Below are positions 30,081 through 45,000 of a DNA stretch of 64,000 nt, piece by piece (positions within the stretch are counted from its first letter, which is position 1; every line of letters starts with the position of its first letter). The notes under the pieces were generated by a model. The model was not told the origin of the DNA and made no database searches. It worked only from the letters and a program-made list of their open reading frames with translations. Made by a program: the position numbers and the translations under genes. Source of the DNA: Takakia lepidozioides (Eukaryota > Streptophyta > Takakiopsida > Takakiales > Takakiaceae); contig CM060734.1 in the NCBI GenBank assembly GCA_030704615.1, positions 5,022,001 through 5,086,000 of the forward strand, given 5' to 3'.

Positions 30081-33000
30081 TTTACCTATTTTCCAAACGG
30101 TAAGACATTGGTAGACGTGAAGAGAATGATTCAGGCATTGTATTCAAGTTGCTTTAGGATAAATAGTACCAAAGTAACCTGCAGGCCCGATGGGATGAGC
30201 AATTCAGATTCTTTGTGTTTCCTATGGATGATTGCATGGCATGTAAATCTGATTACAGCCTGTTATGGTAATGATTTCCCTACCCCAGACATAGAACTTG
30301 GTCTTGGGGCATGGAATAAGAGGTGGGAATATTACTCTATACCCTACCATTGAAATTACACACCAGCCCCAGATCTAAAACAGATCATGGGGCAAAAACA
30401 TGGTGTCAATAAGTGACTTGATGTGCGAAATAGGCAGCTGATTACACCCCGTTGTATAAGCTGCCAAATATTCAGTCCGTAACCCTGCTTTGTGATGTTC
30501 TCTATGTAAGAAATGCTCTTATTTTGTTCTTACGCCTTCTACGATCATAAATGGCTTCTTTAAGACCAACATTTCCATTCCAGCCATGAACAGTGATCAA
30601 TGGATCTTTTATTTGGACATGGATACTTACTGCTCAGTCACTTGGTATGTCCAATGATACAAAGAACCCAAAACTATACTAGTTCTTGGGCCAACAATAA
30701 ATTAGGATGGTTGGTTATGCCTTGGTATGTAAGCTGACCAAAAATACAGACCGAATGACATGGCATGTCATGAATGGCACTTTTTAGCATGCTGAACAAC
30801 GGTTTCCTGCTATGAATGAACAGTGGTAATTGAGTCTCTCATTTTTCCCCCCAGAGACTTCATTGACTTTGAGTCTGGGATTTGTCATAAAGCTGACTTG
30901 TGAATGAAGAATTGTTGATAATTGGCTGATTCGTCGTTAATTTTTACATGACCTTGTCAGGTCTTTGTCCTGTCTCGACGAGACATAAGTATCTTCCCTC
31001 TCTGATTTAGACCAGTGTACTTGGTGGTTCTTGTACACATTATCAACCAATCTCCCTTCTGTTTTCAGTTTTATGTTTGATTTACTAACACCTGGCTGAG
31101 CATGACAAAAGGTTATCAATTATGTTCCTGATCGAAGTGATGAACCCAAGGCAATGGGAAGGCCAAGCCATGGATATCAGCCTCCTCTCCCGCCATGACC
31201 ATGTTGTGGAGCAAGCAAGTCCTTCATAAGGTAAGATCTTCTCCAGCAAAAATATTGGCTAATTGGTCATGGAGAGTAAGGCAATCCTTGAAGGTACCTG
31301 AGATAAGCATAGAACATCTATAGGGCTTCTGAATGCTGAAATTTTGAGCTAGGCCTTGGTAAGACAGCTTGCTGGAGTAGACGTGTACACCTTATACATG
31401 ATCCGGTCAATGCACATTACTCTTGTTTGCCGGTCCCCCTGTAGCCGATGCCTTATGTCAGATTTAGATACCTCATGATAAGAACGAGTTCCATTTCTTT
31501 GGCTCAAATGTTTCCATGTTTCTCCTGGTTATGGCTTTGCTCTTTATAGCACCATAAAAAAAATACCCAATTATGATGTGCTGCTGGTAGATGTTTTGTC
31601 TGAATATAACCAGGCGGTAAACCCCTGCCAGACTTCATCACCCAAGTCCCAATACCTGCCCCCTTTGGTTTTGTACACCCAAAACAAGGGGTGGGTAAAC
31701 ACTAAAAGTCTGATATAAGATTTCCCGATTGTTACTTTATGACAATCATTAGGGCGACTATCTCTTGTTCCCTATGGCATACTGATGTGACAATGGAGCG
31801 ACGATATGACAAGCTGATGGCTTTAAAGAGATCTGGTAACATGCTACAATGTAGGGCAGACCTGTTTTCATGACCAGACAGTGTTCTTGAATGTACAAGC
31901 ATTGGAAACTTAGCCTCTTTTAGAAGCTGGTTACTTTAGGACACTTGATACCATGCCAAACTGATATGGATGGATCTTTCGTGGCCAAATCCGGTCCTTG
32001 GTTATATGCCCTCGAATGTTTACCTATTTTCCAAAACGGTAAGACATTGGTAGACGTGAAGAGAATGATTCAGGCATTGTATTCAAGTTGCTTTAGGATA
32101 AATAGTACCAAAGTAACCTGCAGGCCCGATGGGATGAGCAATTCAGATTCTTTGTGTTTCCTATGGATGATTGCATGGCATGTAAATCTGATTACAGCCT
32201 GTTATGGTAATGATTTCCCTACCCCAGACATAGAACTTGGTCTTGGGGCATGGAATAAGAGGTGGGAATATTACTCTACCCTACCATTGAAATTACACAC
32301 CAGCCCCAGATCTAAAACAGATCATGGGGCAAAAAACATGGTGTCAATAAGTGACTTGATGTGCGAAATAGGGCAGCTGATTACACCCCGTTGTATAAGC
32401 TGCCAAATATTCAGTCCGTAACCCTGCTTTGGTGATGTTCTCTATGTAAAGAAATGCTCTTATTTTGTTCTTACGCCTTCTACGATCATAAATGGCTTCT
32501 TTAAGACCAACAGACATTTCCAGCCATGAACAGTGATCAATGGATCTTTATTTGGACATGGATACTTACTGCTCAGTCACTTTGGTATGTCCAATGATAC
32601 AAAGAACCCAAAACTATACTAGTTCTTGGGCCAACAATAAATTAGGATGGTTGGTTATGCCTTGGTATGTAAGCTGACCAAAAAATACAGACCGAATGAC
32701 ATGGCATGTCATGAATGGCACTTTTTAGCATGCTGAACAACGGTTTCCTGCTATGAACAGTGGTAATTGAGTCTCTCATTTTTCCCACCCAGAGACTTCA
32801 TTGACTTTGAAGTCTGGGATTTGTCATAAAGCTGACTTGTGAATGAAGAATGGTTGATAATGAGGCTGATTCGTCGTTAATTTTACAATGACCTTGTCAG
32901 GTCTTTGTCCATGTCTCGACGAGACATAAGTATCTTCCCTCTCTGATTTAGACCAGTGTACTTGGTGGTTCTTGTACACATTATCAACCAATCTCCCTTC

Positions 33001-36000
33001 TGTTTTCAGTTTTATGTTTGATTTACTAACACCTTGGTCTGAGCATGACAAAAGGTTATCAATATATGTTCCTGATCGAAGTGATGAACCCAAGGCAATG
33101 GGAAGGCCAAAGCCATGAGATATCAGCCTCCTCTCCCGCCATGACCATGGTGTGGAGCAAGCAAGTCCTTCATAAGGTAAGATCTTCTCCAGCAAAAATA
33201 TGTTGGCTAATTGGTCATGGAGAGTAAGGCATCCTTGAAGGTACCTGAGATAAGCATAGAACATCTATAGGGCTTCTGAATGCTGAAATTTTGAGCTAGG
33301 CCTTGGTAAGACAGCTTGCTGGAGTAGACGTGTACACCTTATACATGATCCGGTCAATGCACATTACTCTTGTTTGCCGGTCCCCTGTAGCCGATGCCTT
33401 ATGTCAGATTTAGATACCTCATGATAAGAACGAGTTCCATTTCTTTGGCTCAAATGTTTCCATGTTTCTCCTGGTTATGGCTTTGCTCTTTATAGCACCA
33501 TAAAAAAAATACCCAATTATGATGTGCTGCTGGTAGATGTTTTGTCTGAATATAACCAGGCGGTAAACCCCTGCCAGACTTCATCACCCAAGTCCCAATA
33601 CCTGCCCCCTTTGGTTTTGTACACCCAAAACAAGGGGTGGGTAAACACTAAAAGTCTGATATAAGATTTCCCGATTGTTACTTTATGACAATCATTAGGG
33701 CGACTATCTCTTGTTCCCTATGGCATACTGATGTGACAATGGAGCGACGATATGACAAGCTGATGGCTTTAAAGAGATCTGGTAACATGCTACAATGTAG
33801 GGCAGACCTGTTTTCATGACCAGACAGTGTTCTTGAATGTACAAGCATTGGAAACTTAGCCTCTTTTAGAAGCTGGTTACTTTAGGACACTTGATACCAT
33901 GCCAAACTGATATGGATGGATCTTTCGTGGCCAAATCCGGTCCTTGGTTATATGCCCTCGAATGTTTACCTATTTTCCAAAACGGTAAGACATTGGTAGA
34001 CGTGAAGAGAATGATTCAGGCATTGTATTCAAGTTGCTTTAGGATAAATAGTACCAAAGTAACCTGCAGGCCCGATGGGATGAGCAATTCAGATTCTTTG
34101 TGTTTCCTATGGATGATTGCATGGCATGTAAATCTGATTACAGCCTGTTATGGTAATGATTTCCCTACCCCAGACATAGAACTTGGTCTTGGGGCATGGA
34201 ATAAGAGGTGGGAATATTACTCTACCCTACCATTGAAATTACACACCAGCCCCAGATCTAAAACAGATCATGGGGCAAAAAACATGGTGTCAATAAGTGA
34301 CTTGATGTGCGAAATAGGGCAGCTGATTACACCCCGTTGTATAAGCTGCCAAATATTCAGTCCGTAACCCTGCTTTGGTGATGTTCTCTATGTAAAGAAA
34401 TGCTCTTATTTTGTTCTTACGCCTTCTACGATCATAAATGGCTTCTTTAAGACCAACAGACATTTCCAGCCATGAACAGTGATCAATGGATCTTTATTTG
34501 GACATGGATACTTACTGCTCAGTCACTTTGGTATGTCCAATGATACAAAGAACCCAAAACTATACTAGTTCTTGGGCCAACAATAAATTAGGATGGTTGG
34601 TTATGCCTTGGTATGTAAGCTGACCAAAAAATACAGACCGAATGACATGGCATGTCATGAATGGCACTTTTTAGCATGCTGAACAACGGTTTCCTGCTAT
34701 GAACAGTGGTAATTGAGTCTCTCATTTTTCCCACCCAGAGACTTCATTGACTTTGAAGTCTGGGATTTGTCATAAAGCTGACTTGTGAATGAAGAATGGT
34801 TGATAATGAGGCTGATTCGTCGTTAATTTTACAATGACCTTGTCAGGTCTTTGTCCATGTCTCGACGAGACATAAGTATCTTCCCTCTCTGATTTAGACC
34901 AGTGTACTTGGTGGTTCTTGTACACATTATCAACCAATCTCCCTTCTGTTTTCAGTTTTATGTTTGATTTACTAACACCTTGGTCTGAGCATGACAAAAG
35001 GTTATCAATATATGTTCCTGATCGAAGTGATGAACCCAAGGCAATGGGAAGGCCAAAGCCATGAGATATCAGCCTCCTCTCCCGCCATGACCATGGTGTG
35101 GAGCAAGCAAGTCCTTCATAAGGTAAGATCTTCTCCAGCAAAAATATGTTGGCTAATTGGTCATGGAGAGTAAGGCATCCTTGAAGGTACCTGAGATAAG
35201 CATAGAACATCTATAGGGCTTCTGAATGCTGAAATTTTGAGCTAGGCCTTGGTAAGACAGCTTGCTGGAGTAGACGTGTACACCTTATACATGATCCGGT
35301 CAATGCACATTACTCTTGTTTGCCGGTCCCCTGTAGCCGATGCCTTATGTCAGATTTAGATACCTCATGATAAGAACGAGTTCCATTTCTTTGGCTCAAA
35401 TGTTTCCATGTTTCTCCTGGTTATGGCTTTGCTCTTTATAGCACCATAAAAAAAATACCCAATTATGATGTGCTGCTGGTAGATGTTTTGTCTGAATATA
35501 ACCAGGCGGTAAACCCCTGCCAGACTTCATCACCCAAGTCCCAATACCTGCCCCCTTTGGTTTTGTACACCCAAAACAAGGGGTGGGTAAACACTAAAAG
35601 TCTGATATAAGATTTCCCGATTGTTACTTTATGACAATCATTAGGGCGACTATCTCTTGTTCCCTATGGCATACTGATGTGACAATGGAGCGACGATATG
35701 ACAAGCTGATGGCTTTAAAGAGATCTGGTAACATGCTACAATGTAGGGCAGACCTGTTTTCATGACCAGACAGTGTTCTTGAATGTACAAGCATTGGAAA
35801 CTTAGCCTCTTTTAGAAGCTGGTTACTTTAGGACACTTGATACCATGCCAAACTGATATGGATGGATCTTTCGTGGCCAAATCCGGTCCTTGGTTATATG
35901 CCCTCGAATGTTTACCTATTTTCCAAAACGGTAAGACATTGGTAGACGTGAAGAGAATGATTCAGGCATTGTATTCAAGTTGCTTTAGGATAAATAGTAC

Positions 36001-39000
36001 CAAAGTAACCTGCAGGCCCGATGGGATGAGCAATTCAGATTCTTTGTGTTTCCTATGGATGATTGCATGGCATGTAAATCTGATTACAGCCTGTTATGGT
36101 AATGATTTCCCTACCCCAGACATAGAACTTGGTCTTGGGGCATGGAATAAGAGGTGGGAATATTACTCTACCCTACCATTGAAATTACACACCAGCCCCA
36201 GATCTAAAACAGATCATGGGGCAAAAAACATGGTGTCAATAAGTGACTTGATGTGCGAAATAGGGCAGCTGATTACACCCCGTTGTATAAGCTGCCAAAT
36301 ATTCAGTCCGTAACCCTGCTTTGGTGATGTTCTCTATGTAAAGAAATGCTCTTATTTTGTTCTTACGCCTTCTACGATCATAAATGGCTTCTTTAAGACC
36401 AACAGACATTTCCAGCCATGAACAGTGATCAATGGATCTTTATTTGGACATGGATACTTACTGCTCAGTCACTTTGGTATGTCCAATGATACAAAGAACC
36501 CAAAACTATACTAGTTCTTGGGCCAACAATAAATTAGGATGGTTGGTTATGCCTTGGTATGTAAGCTGACCAAAAAATACAGACCGAATGACATGGCATG
36601 TCATGAATGGCACTTTTTAGCATGCTGAACAACGGTTTCCTGCTATGAACAGTGGTAATTGAGTCTCTCATTTTTCCCACCCAGAGACTTCATTGACTTT
36701 GAAGTCTGGGATTTGTCATAAAGCTGACTTGTGAATGAAGAATGGTTGATAATGAGGCTGATTCGTCGTTAATTTTACAATGACCTTGTCAGGTCTTTGT
36801 CCATGTCTCGACGAGACATAAGTATCTTCCCTCTCTGATTTAGACCAGTGTACTTGGTGGTTCTTGTACACATTATCAACCAATCTCCCTTCTGTTTTCA
36901 GTTTTATGTTTGATTTACTAACACCTTGGTCTGAGCATGACAAAAGGTTATCAATATATGTTCCTGATCGAAGTGATGAACCCAAGGCAATGGGAAGGCC
37001 AAAGCCATGAGATATCAGCCTCCTCTCCCGCCATGACCATGGTGTGGAGCAAGCAAGTCCTTCATAAGGTAAGATCTTCTCCAGCAAAAATATGTTGGCT
37101 AATTGGTCATGGAGAGTAAGGCATCCTTGAAGGTACCTGAGATAAGCATAGAACATCTATAGGGCTTCTGAATGCTGAAATTTTGAGCTAGGCCTTGGTA
37201 AGACAGCTTGCTGGAGTAGACGTGTACACCTTATACATGATCCGGTCAATGCACATTACTCTTGTTTGCCGGTCCCCTGTAGCCGATGCCTTATGTCAGA
37301 TTTAGATACCTCATGATAAGAACGAGTTCCATTTCTTTGGCTCAAATGTTTCCATGTTTCTCCTGGTTATGGCTTTGCTCTTTATAGCACCATAAAAAAA
37401 ATACCCAATTATGATGTGCTGCTGGTAGATGTTTTGTCTGAATATAACCAGGCGGTAAACCCCTGCCAGACTTCATCACCCAAGTCCCAATACCTGCCCC
37501 CTTTGGTTTTGTACACCCAAAACAAGGGGTGGGTAAACACTAAAAGTCTGATATAAGATTTCCCGATTGTTACTTTATGACAATCATTAGGGCGACTATC
37601 TCTTGTTCCCTATGGCATACTGATGTGACAATGGAGCGACGATATGACAAGCTGATGGCTTTAAAGAGATCTGGTAACATGCTACAATGTAGGGCAGACC
37701 TGTTTTCATGACCAGACAGTGTTCTTGAATGTACAAGCATTGGAAACTTAGCCTCTTTTAGAAGCTGGTTACTTTAGGACACTTGATACCATGCCAAACT
37801 GATATGGATGGATCTTTCGTGGCCAAATCCGGTCCTTGGTTATATGCCCTCGAATGTTTACCTATTTTCCAAAACGGTAAGACATTGGTAGACGTGAAGA
37901 GAATGATTCAGGCATTGTATTCAAGTTGCTTTAGGATAAATAGTACCAAAGTAACCTGCAGGCCCGATGGGATGAGCAATTCAGATTCTTTGTGTTTCCT
38001 ATGGATGATTGCATGGCATGTAAATCTGATTACAGCCTGTTATGGTAATGATTTCCCTACCCCAGACATAGAACTTGGTCTTGGGGCATGGAATAAGAGG
38101 TGGGAATATTACTCTACCCTACCATTGAAATTACACACCAGCCCCAGATCTAAAACAGATCATGGGGCAAAAAACATGGTGTCAATAAGTGACTTGATGT
38201 GCGAAATAGGGCAGCTGATTACACCCCGTTGTATAAGCTGCCAAATATTCAGTCCGTAACCCTGCTTTGGTGATGTTCTCTATGTAAAGAAATGCTCTTA
38301 TTTTGTTCTTACGCCTTCTACGATCATAAATGGCTTCTTTAAGACCAACAGACATTTCCAGCCATGAACAGTGATCAATGGATCTTTATTTGGACATGGA
38401 TACTTACTGCTCAGTCACTTTGGTATGTCCAATGATACAAAGAACCCAAAACTATACTAGTTCTTGGGCCAACAATAAATTAGGATGGTTGGTTATGCCT
38501 TGGTATGTAAGCTGACCAAAAAATACAGACCGAATGACATGGCATGTCATGAATGGCACTTTTTAGCATGCTGAACAACGGTTTCCTGCTATGAACAGTG
38601 GTAATTGAGTCTCTCATTTTTCCCACCCAGAGACTTCATTGACTTTGAAGTCTGGGATTTGTCATAAAGCTGACTTGTGAATGAAGAATGGTTGATAATG
38701 AGGCTGATTCGTCGTTAATTTTACAATGACCTTGTCAGGTCTTTGTCCATGTCTCGACGAGACATAAGTATCTTCCCTCTCTGATTTAGACCAGTGTACT
38801 TGGTGGTTCTTGTACACATTATCAACCAATCTCCCTTCTGTTTTCAGTTTTATGTTTGATTTACTAACACCTTGGTCTGAGCATGACAAAAGGTTATCAA
38901 TATATGTTCCTGATCGAAGTGATGAACCCAAGGCAATGGGAAGGCCAAAGCCATGAGATATCAGCCTCCTCTCCCGCCATGACCATGGTGTGGAGCAAGC

Positions 39001-42000
39001 AAGTCCTTCATAAGGTAAGATCTTCTCCAGCAAAAATATGTTGGCTAATTGGTCATGGAGAGTAAGGCATCCTTGAAGGTACCTGAGATAAGCATAGAAC
39101 ATCTATAGGGCTTCTGAATGCTGAAATTTTGAGCTAGGCCTTGGTAAGACAGCTTGCTGGAGTAGACGTGTACACCTTATACATGATCCGGTCAATGCAC
39201 ATTACTCTTGTTTGCCGGTCCCCTGTAGCCGATGCCTTATGTCAGATTTAGATACCTCATGATAAGAACGAGTTCCATTTCTTTGGCTCAAATGTTTCCA
39301 TGTTTCTCCTGGTTATGGCTTTGCTCTTTATAGCACCATAAAAAAAATACCCAATTATGATGTGCTGCTGGTAGATGTTTTGTCTGAATATAACCAGGCG
39401 GTAAACCCCTGCCAGACTTCATCACCCAAGTCCCAATACCTGCCCCCTTTGGTTTTGTACACCCAAAACAAGGGGTGGGTAAACACTAAAAGTCTGATAT
39501 AAGATTTCCCGATTGTTACTTTATGACAATCATTAGGGCGACTATCTCTTGTTCCCTATGGCATACTGATGTGACAATGGAGCGACGATATGACAAGCTG
39601 ATGGCTTTAAAGAGATCTGGTAACATGCTACAATGTAGGGCAGACCTGTTTTCATGACCAGACAGTGTTCTTGAATGTACAAGCATTGGAAACTTAGCCT
39701 CTTTTAGAAGCTGGTTACTTTAGGACACTTGATACCATGCCAAACTGATATGGATGGATCTTTCGTGGCCAAATCCGGTCCTTGGTTATATGCCCTCGAA
39801 TGTTTACCTATTTTCCAAAACGGTAAGACATTGGTAGACGTGAAGAGAATGATTCAGGCATTGTATTCAAGTTGCTTTAGGATAAATAGTACCAAAGTAA
39901 CCTGCAGGCCCGATGGGATGAGCAATTCAGATTCTTTGTGTTTCCTATGGATGATTGCATGGCATGTAAATCTGATTACAGCCTGTTATGGTAATGATTT
40001 CCCTACCCCAGACATAGAACTTGGTCTTGGGGCATGGAATAAGAGGTGGGAATATTACTCTACCCTACCATTGAAATTACACACCAGCCCCAGATCTAAA
40101 ACAGATCATGGGGCAAAAAACATGGTGTCAATAAGTGACTTGATGTGCGAAATAGGGCAGCTGATTACACCCCGTTGTATAAGCTGCCAAATATTCAGTC
40201 CGTAACCCTGCTTTGGTGATGTTCTCTATGTAAAGAAATGCTCTTATTTTGTTCTTACGCCTTCTACGATCATAAATGGCTTCTTTAAGACCAACAGACA
40301 TTTCCAGCCATGAACAGTGATCAATGGATCTTTATTTGGACATGGATACTTACTGCTCAGTCACTTTGGTATGTCCAATGATACAAAGAACCCAAAACTA
40401 TACTAGTTCTTGGGCCAACAATAAATTAGGATGGTTGGTTATGCCTTGGTATGTAAGCTGACCAAAAAATACAGACCGAATGACATGGCATGTCATGAAT
40501 GGCACTTTTTAGCATGCTGAACAACGGTTTCCTGCTATGAACAGTGGTAATTGAGTCTCTCATTTTTCCCACCCAGAGACTTCATTGACTTTGAAGTCTG
40601 GGATTTGTCATAAAGCTGACTTGTGAATGAAGAATGGTTGATAATGAGGCTGATTCGTCGTTAATTTTACAATGACCTTGTCAGGTCTTTGTCCATGTCT
40701 CGACGAGACATAAGTATCTTCCCTCTCTGATTTAGACCAGTGTACTTGGTGGTTCTTGTACACATTATCAACCAATCTCCCTTCTGTTTTCAGTTTTATG
40801 TTTGATTTACTAACACCTTGGTCTGAGCATGACAAAAGGTTATCAATATATGTTCCTGATCGAAGTGATGAACCCAAGGCAATGGGAAGGCCAAAGCCAT
40901 GAGATATCAGCCTCCTCTCCCGCCATGACCATGGTGTGGAGCAAGCAAGTCCTTCATAAGGTAAGATCTTCTCCAGCAAAAATATGTTGGCTAATTGGTC
41001 ATGGAGAGTAAGGCATCCTTGAAGGTACCTGAGATAAGCATAGAACATCTATAGGGCTTCTGAATGCTGAAATTTTGAGCTAGGCCTTGGTAAGACAGCT
41101 TGCTGGAGTAGACGTGTACACCTTATACATGATCCGGTCAATGCACATTACTCTTGTTTGCCGGTCCCCTGTAGCCGATGCCTTATGTCAGATTTAGATA
41201 CCTCATGATAAGAACGAGTTCCATTTCTTTGGCTCAAATGTTTCCATGTTTCTCCTGGTTATGGCTTTGCTCTTTATAGCACCATAAAAAAAATACCCAA
41301 TTATGATGTGCTGCTGGTAGATGTTTTGTCTGAATATAACCAGGCGGTAAACCCCTGCCAGACTTCATCACCCAAGTCCCAATACCTGCCCCCTTTGGTT
41401 TTGTACACCCAAAACAAGGGGTGGGTAAACACTAAAAGTCTGATATAAGATTTCCCGATTGTTACTTTATGACAATCATTAGGGCGACTATCTCTTGTTC
41501 CCTATGGCATACTGATGTGACAATGGAGCGACGATATGACAAGCTGATGGCTTTAAAGAGATCTGGTAACATGCTACAATGTAGGGCAGACCTGTTTTCA
41601 TGACCAGACAGTGTTCTTGAATGTACAAGCATTGGAAACTTAGCCTCTTTTAGAAGCTGGTTACTTTAGGACACTTGATACCATGCCAAACTGATATGGA
41701 TGGATCTTTCGTGGCCAAATCCGGTCCTTGGTTATATGCCCTCGAATGTTTACCTATTTTCCAAAACGGTAAGACATTGGTAGACGTGAAGAGAATGATT
41801 CAGGCATTGTATTCAAGTTGCTTTAGGATAAATAGTACCAAAGTAACCTGCAGGCCCGATGGGATGAGCAATTCAGATTCTTTGTGTTTCCTATGGATGA
41901 TTGCATGGCATGTAAATCTGATTACAGCCTGTTATGGTAATGATTTCCCTACCCCAGACATAGAACTTGGTCTTGGGGCATGGAATAAGAGGTGGGAATA

Positions 42001-45000
42001 TTACTCTACCCTACCATTGAAATTACACACCAGCCCCAGATCTAAAACAGATCATGGGGCAAAAAACATGGTGTCAATAAGTGACTTGATGTGCGAAATA
42101 GGGCAGCTGATTACACCCCGTTGTATAAGCTGCCAAATATTCAGTCCGTAACCCTGCTTTGGTGATGTTCTCTATGTAAAGAAATGCTCTTATTTTGTTC
42201 TTACGCCTTCTACGATCATAAATGGCTTCTTTAAGACCAACAGACATTTCCAGCCATGAACAGTGATCAATGGATCTTTTATTTGGACATGGATACTTAC
42301 TGCTCAGTCACTTTGGTATGTCCAATGATACAAAGAACCCAAAACTATACTAGTTCTTGGGCCAACAATAAATTAGGATGGTTGGTTATGCCTTGGTATG
42401 TAAGCTGACCAAAAAATACAGACCGAATGACATGGCATGTCATGAATGGCACTTTTTAGCATGCTGAACAACGGTTTCCTGCTATGAACAGTGGTAATTG
42501 AGTCTCTCATTTTTCCCACCCAGAGACTTCATTGACTTTGAAGTCTGGGATTTGTCATAAAGCTGACTTGTGAATGAAGAATGGTTGATAATGAGGCTGA
42601 TTCGTCGTTAATTTTACAATGACCTTGTCAGGTCTTTGTCCATGTCTCGACGAGACATAAGTATCTTCCCTCTCTGATTTAGACCAGTGTACTTGGTGGT
42701 TCTTGTACACATTATCAACCAATCTCCCTTCTGTTTTCAGTTTTATGTTTGATTTACTAACACCTTGGTCTGAGCATGACAAAAGGTTATCAATATATGT
42801 TCCTGATCGAAGTGATGAACCCAAGGCAATGGGAAGGCCAAAGCCATGAGATATCAGCCTCCTCTCCCGCCATGACCATGGTGTGGAGCAAGCAAGTCCT
42901 TCATAAGGTAAGATCTTCTCCAGCAAAAATATGTTGGCTAATTGGTCATGGAGAGTAAGGCATCCTTGAAGGTACCTGAGATAAGCATAGAACATCTATA
43001 GGGCTTCTGAATGCTGAAATTTTGAGCTAGGCCTTGGTAAGACAGCTTGCTGGAGTAGACGTGTACACCTTATACATGATCCGGTCAATGCACATTACTC
43101 TTGTTTGCCGGTCCCCTGTAGCCGATGCCTTATGTCAGATTTAGATACCTCATGATAAGAACGAGTTCCATTTCTTTGGCTCAAATGTTTCCATGTTTCT
43201 CCTGGTTATGGCTTTGCTCTTTATAGCACCATAAAAAAAATACCCAATTATGATGTGCTGCTGGTAGATGTTTTGTCTGAATATAACCAGGCGGTAAACC
43301 CCTGCCAGACTTCATCACCCAAGTCCCAATACCTGCCCCCTTTGGTTTTGTACACCCAAAACAAGGGGTGGGTAAACACTAAAAGTCTGATATAAGATTT
43401 CCCGATTGTTACTTTATGACAATCATTAGGGCGACTATCTCTTGTTCCCTATGGCATACTGATGTGACAATGGAGCGACGATATGACAAGCTGATGGCTT
43501 TAAAGAGATCTGGTAACATGCTACAATGTAGGGCAGACCTGTTTTCATGACCAGACAGTGTTCTTGAATGTACAAGCATTGGAAACTTAGCCTCTTTTAG
43601 AAGCTGGTTACTTTAGGACACTTGATACCATGCCAAACTGATATGGATGGATCTTTCGTGGCCAAATCCGGTCCTTGGTTATATGCCCTCGAATGTTTAC
43701 CTATTTTCCAAAACGGTAAGACATTGGTAGACGTGAAGAGAATGATTCAGGCATTGTATTCAAGTTGCTTTAGGATAAATAGTACCAAAGTAACCTGCAG
43801 GCCCGATGGGATGAGCAATTCAGATTCTTTGTGTTTCCTATGGATGATTGCATGGCATGTAAATCTGATTACAGCCTGTTATGGTAATGATTTCCCTACC
43901 CCAGACATAGAACTTGGTCTTGGGGCATGGAATAAGAGGTGGGAATATTACTCTACCCTACCATTGAAATTACACACCAGCCCCAGATCTAAAACAGATC
44001 ATGGGGCAAAAAACATGGTGTCAATAAGTGACTTGATGTGCGAAATAGGGCAGCTGATTACACCCCGTTGTATAAGCTGCCAAATATTCAGTCCGTAACC
44101 CTGCTTTGGTGATGTTCTCTATGTAAAGAAATGCTCTTATTTTGTTCTTACGCCTTCTACGATCATAAATGGCTTCTTTAAGACCAACAGACATTTCCAG
44201 CCATGAACAGTGATCAATGGATCTTTATTTGGACATGGATACTTACTGCTCAGTCACTTTGGTATGTCCAATGATACAAAGAACCCAAAACTATACTAGT
44301 TCTTGGGCCAACAATAAATTAGGATGGTTGGTTATGCCTTGGTATGTAAGCTGACCAAAAAATACAGACCGAATGACATGGCATGTCATGAATGGCACTT
44401 TTTAGCATGCTGAACAACGGTTTCCTGCTATGAACAGTGGTAATTGAGTCTCTCATTTTTCCCACCCAGAGACTTCATTGACTTTGAAGTCTGGGATTTG
44501 TCATAAAGCTGACTTGTGAATGAAGAATGGTTGATAATGAGGCTGATTCGTCGTTAATTTTACAATGACCTTGTCAGGTCTTTGTCCATGTCTCGACGAG
44601 ACATAAGTATCTTCCCTCTCTGATTTAGACCAGTGTACTTGGTGGTTCTTGTACACATTATCAACCAATCTCCCTTCTGTTTTCAGTTTTATGTTTGATT
44701 TACTAACACCTTGGTCTGAGCATGACAAAAGGTTATCAATATATGTTCCTGATCGAAGTGATGAACCCAAGGCAATGGGAAGGCCAAAGCCATGAGATAT
44801 CAGCCTCCTCTCCCGCCATGACCATGGTGTGGAGCAAGCAAGTCCTTCATAAGGTAAGATCTTCTCCAGCAAAAATATGTTGGCTAATTGGTCATGGAGA
44901 GTAAGGCATCCTTGAAGGTACCTGAGATAAGCATAGAACATCTATAGGGCTTCTGAATGCTGAAATTTTGAGCTAGGCCTTGGTAAGACAGCTTGCTGGA

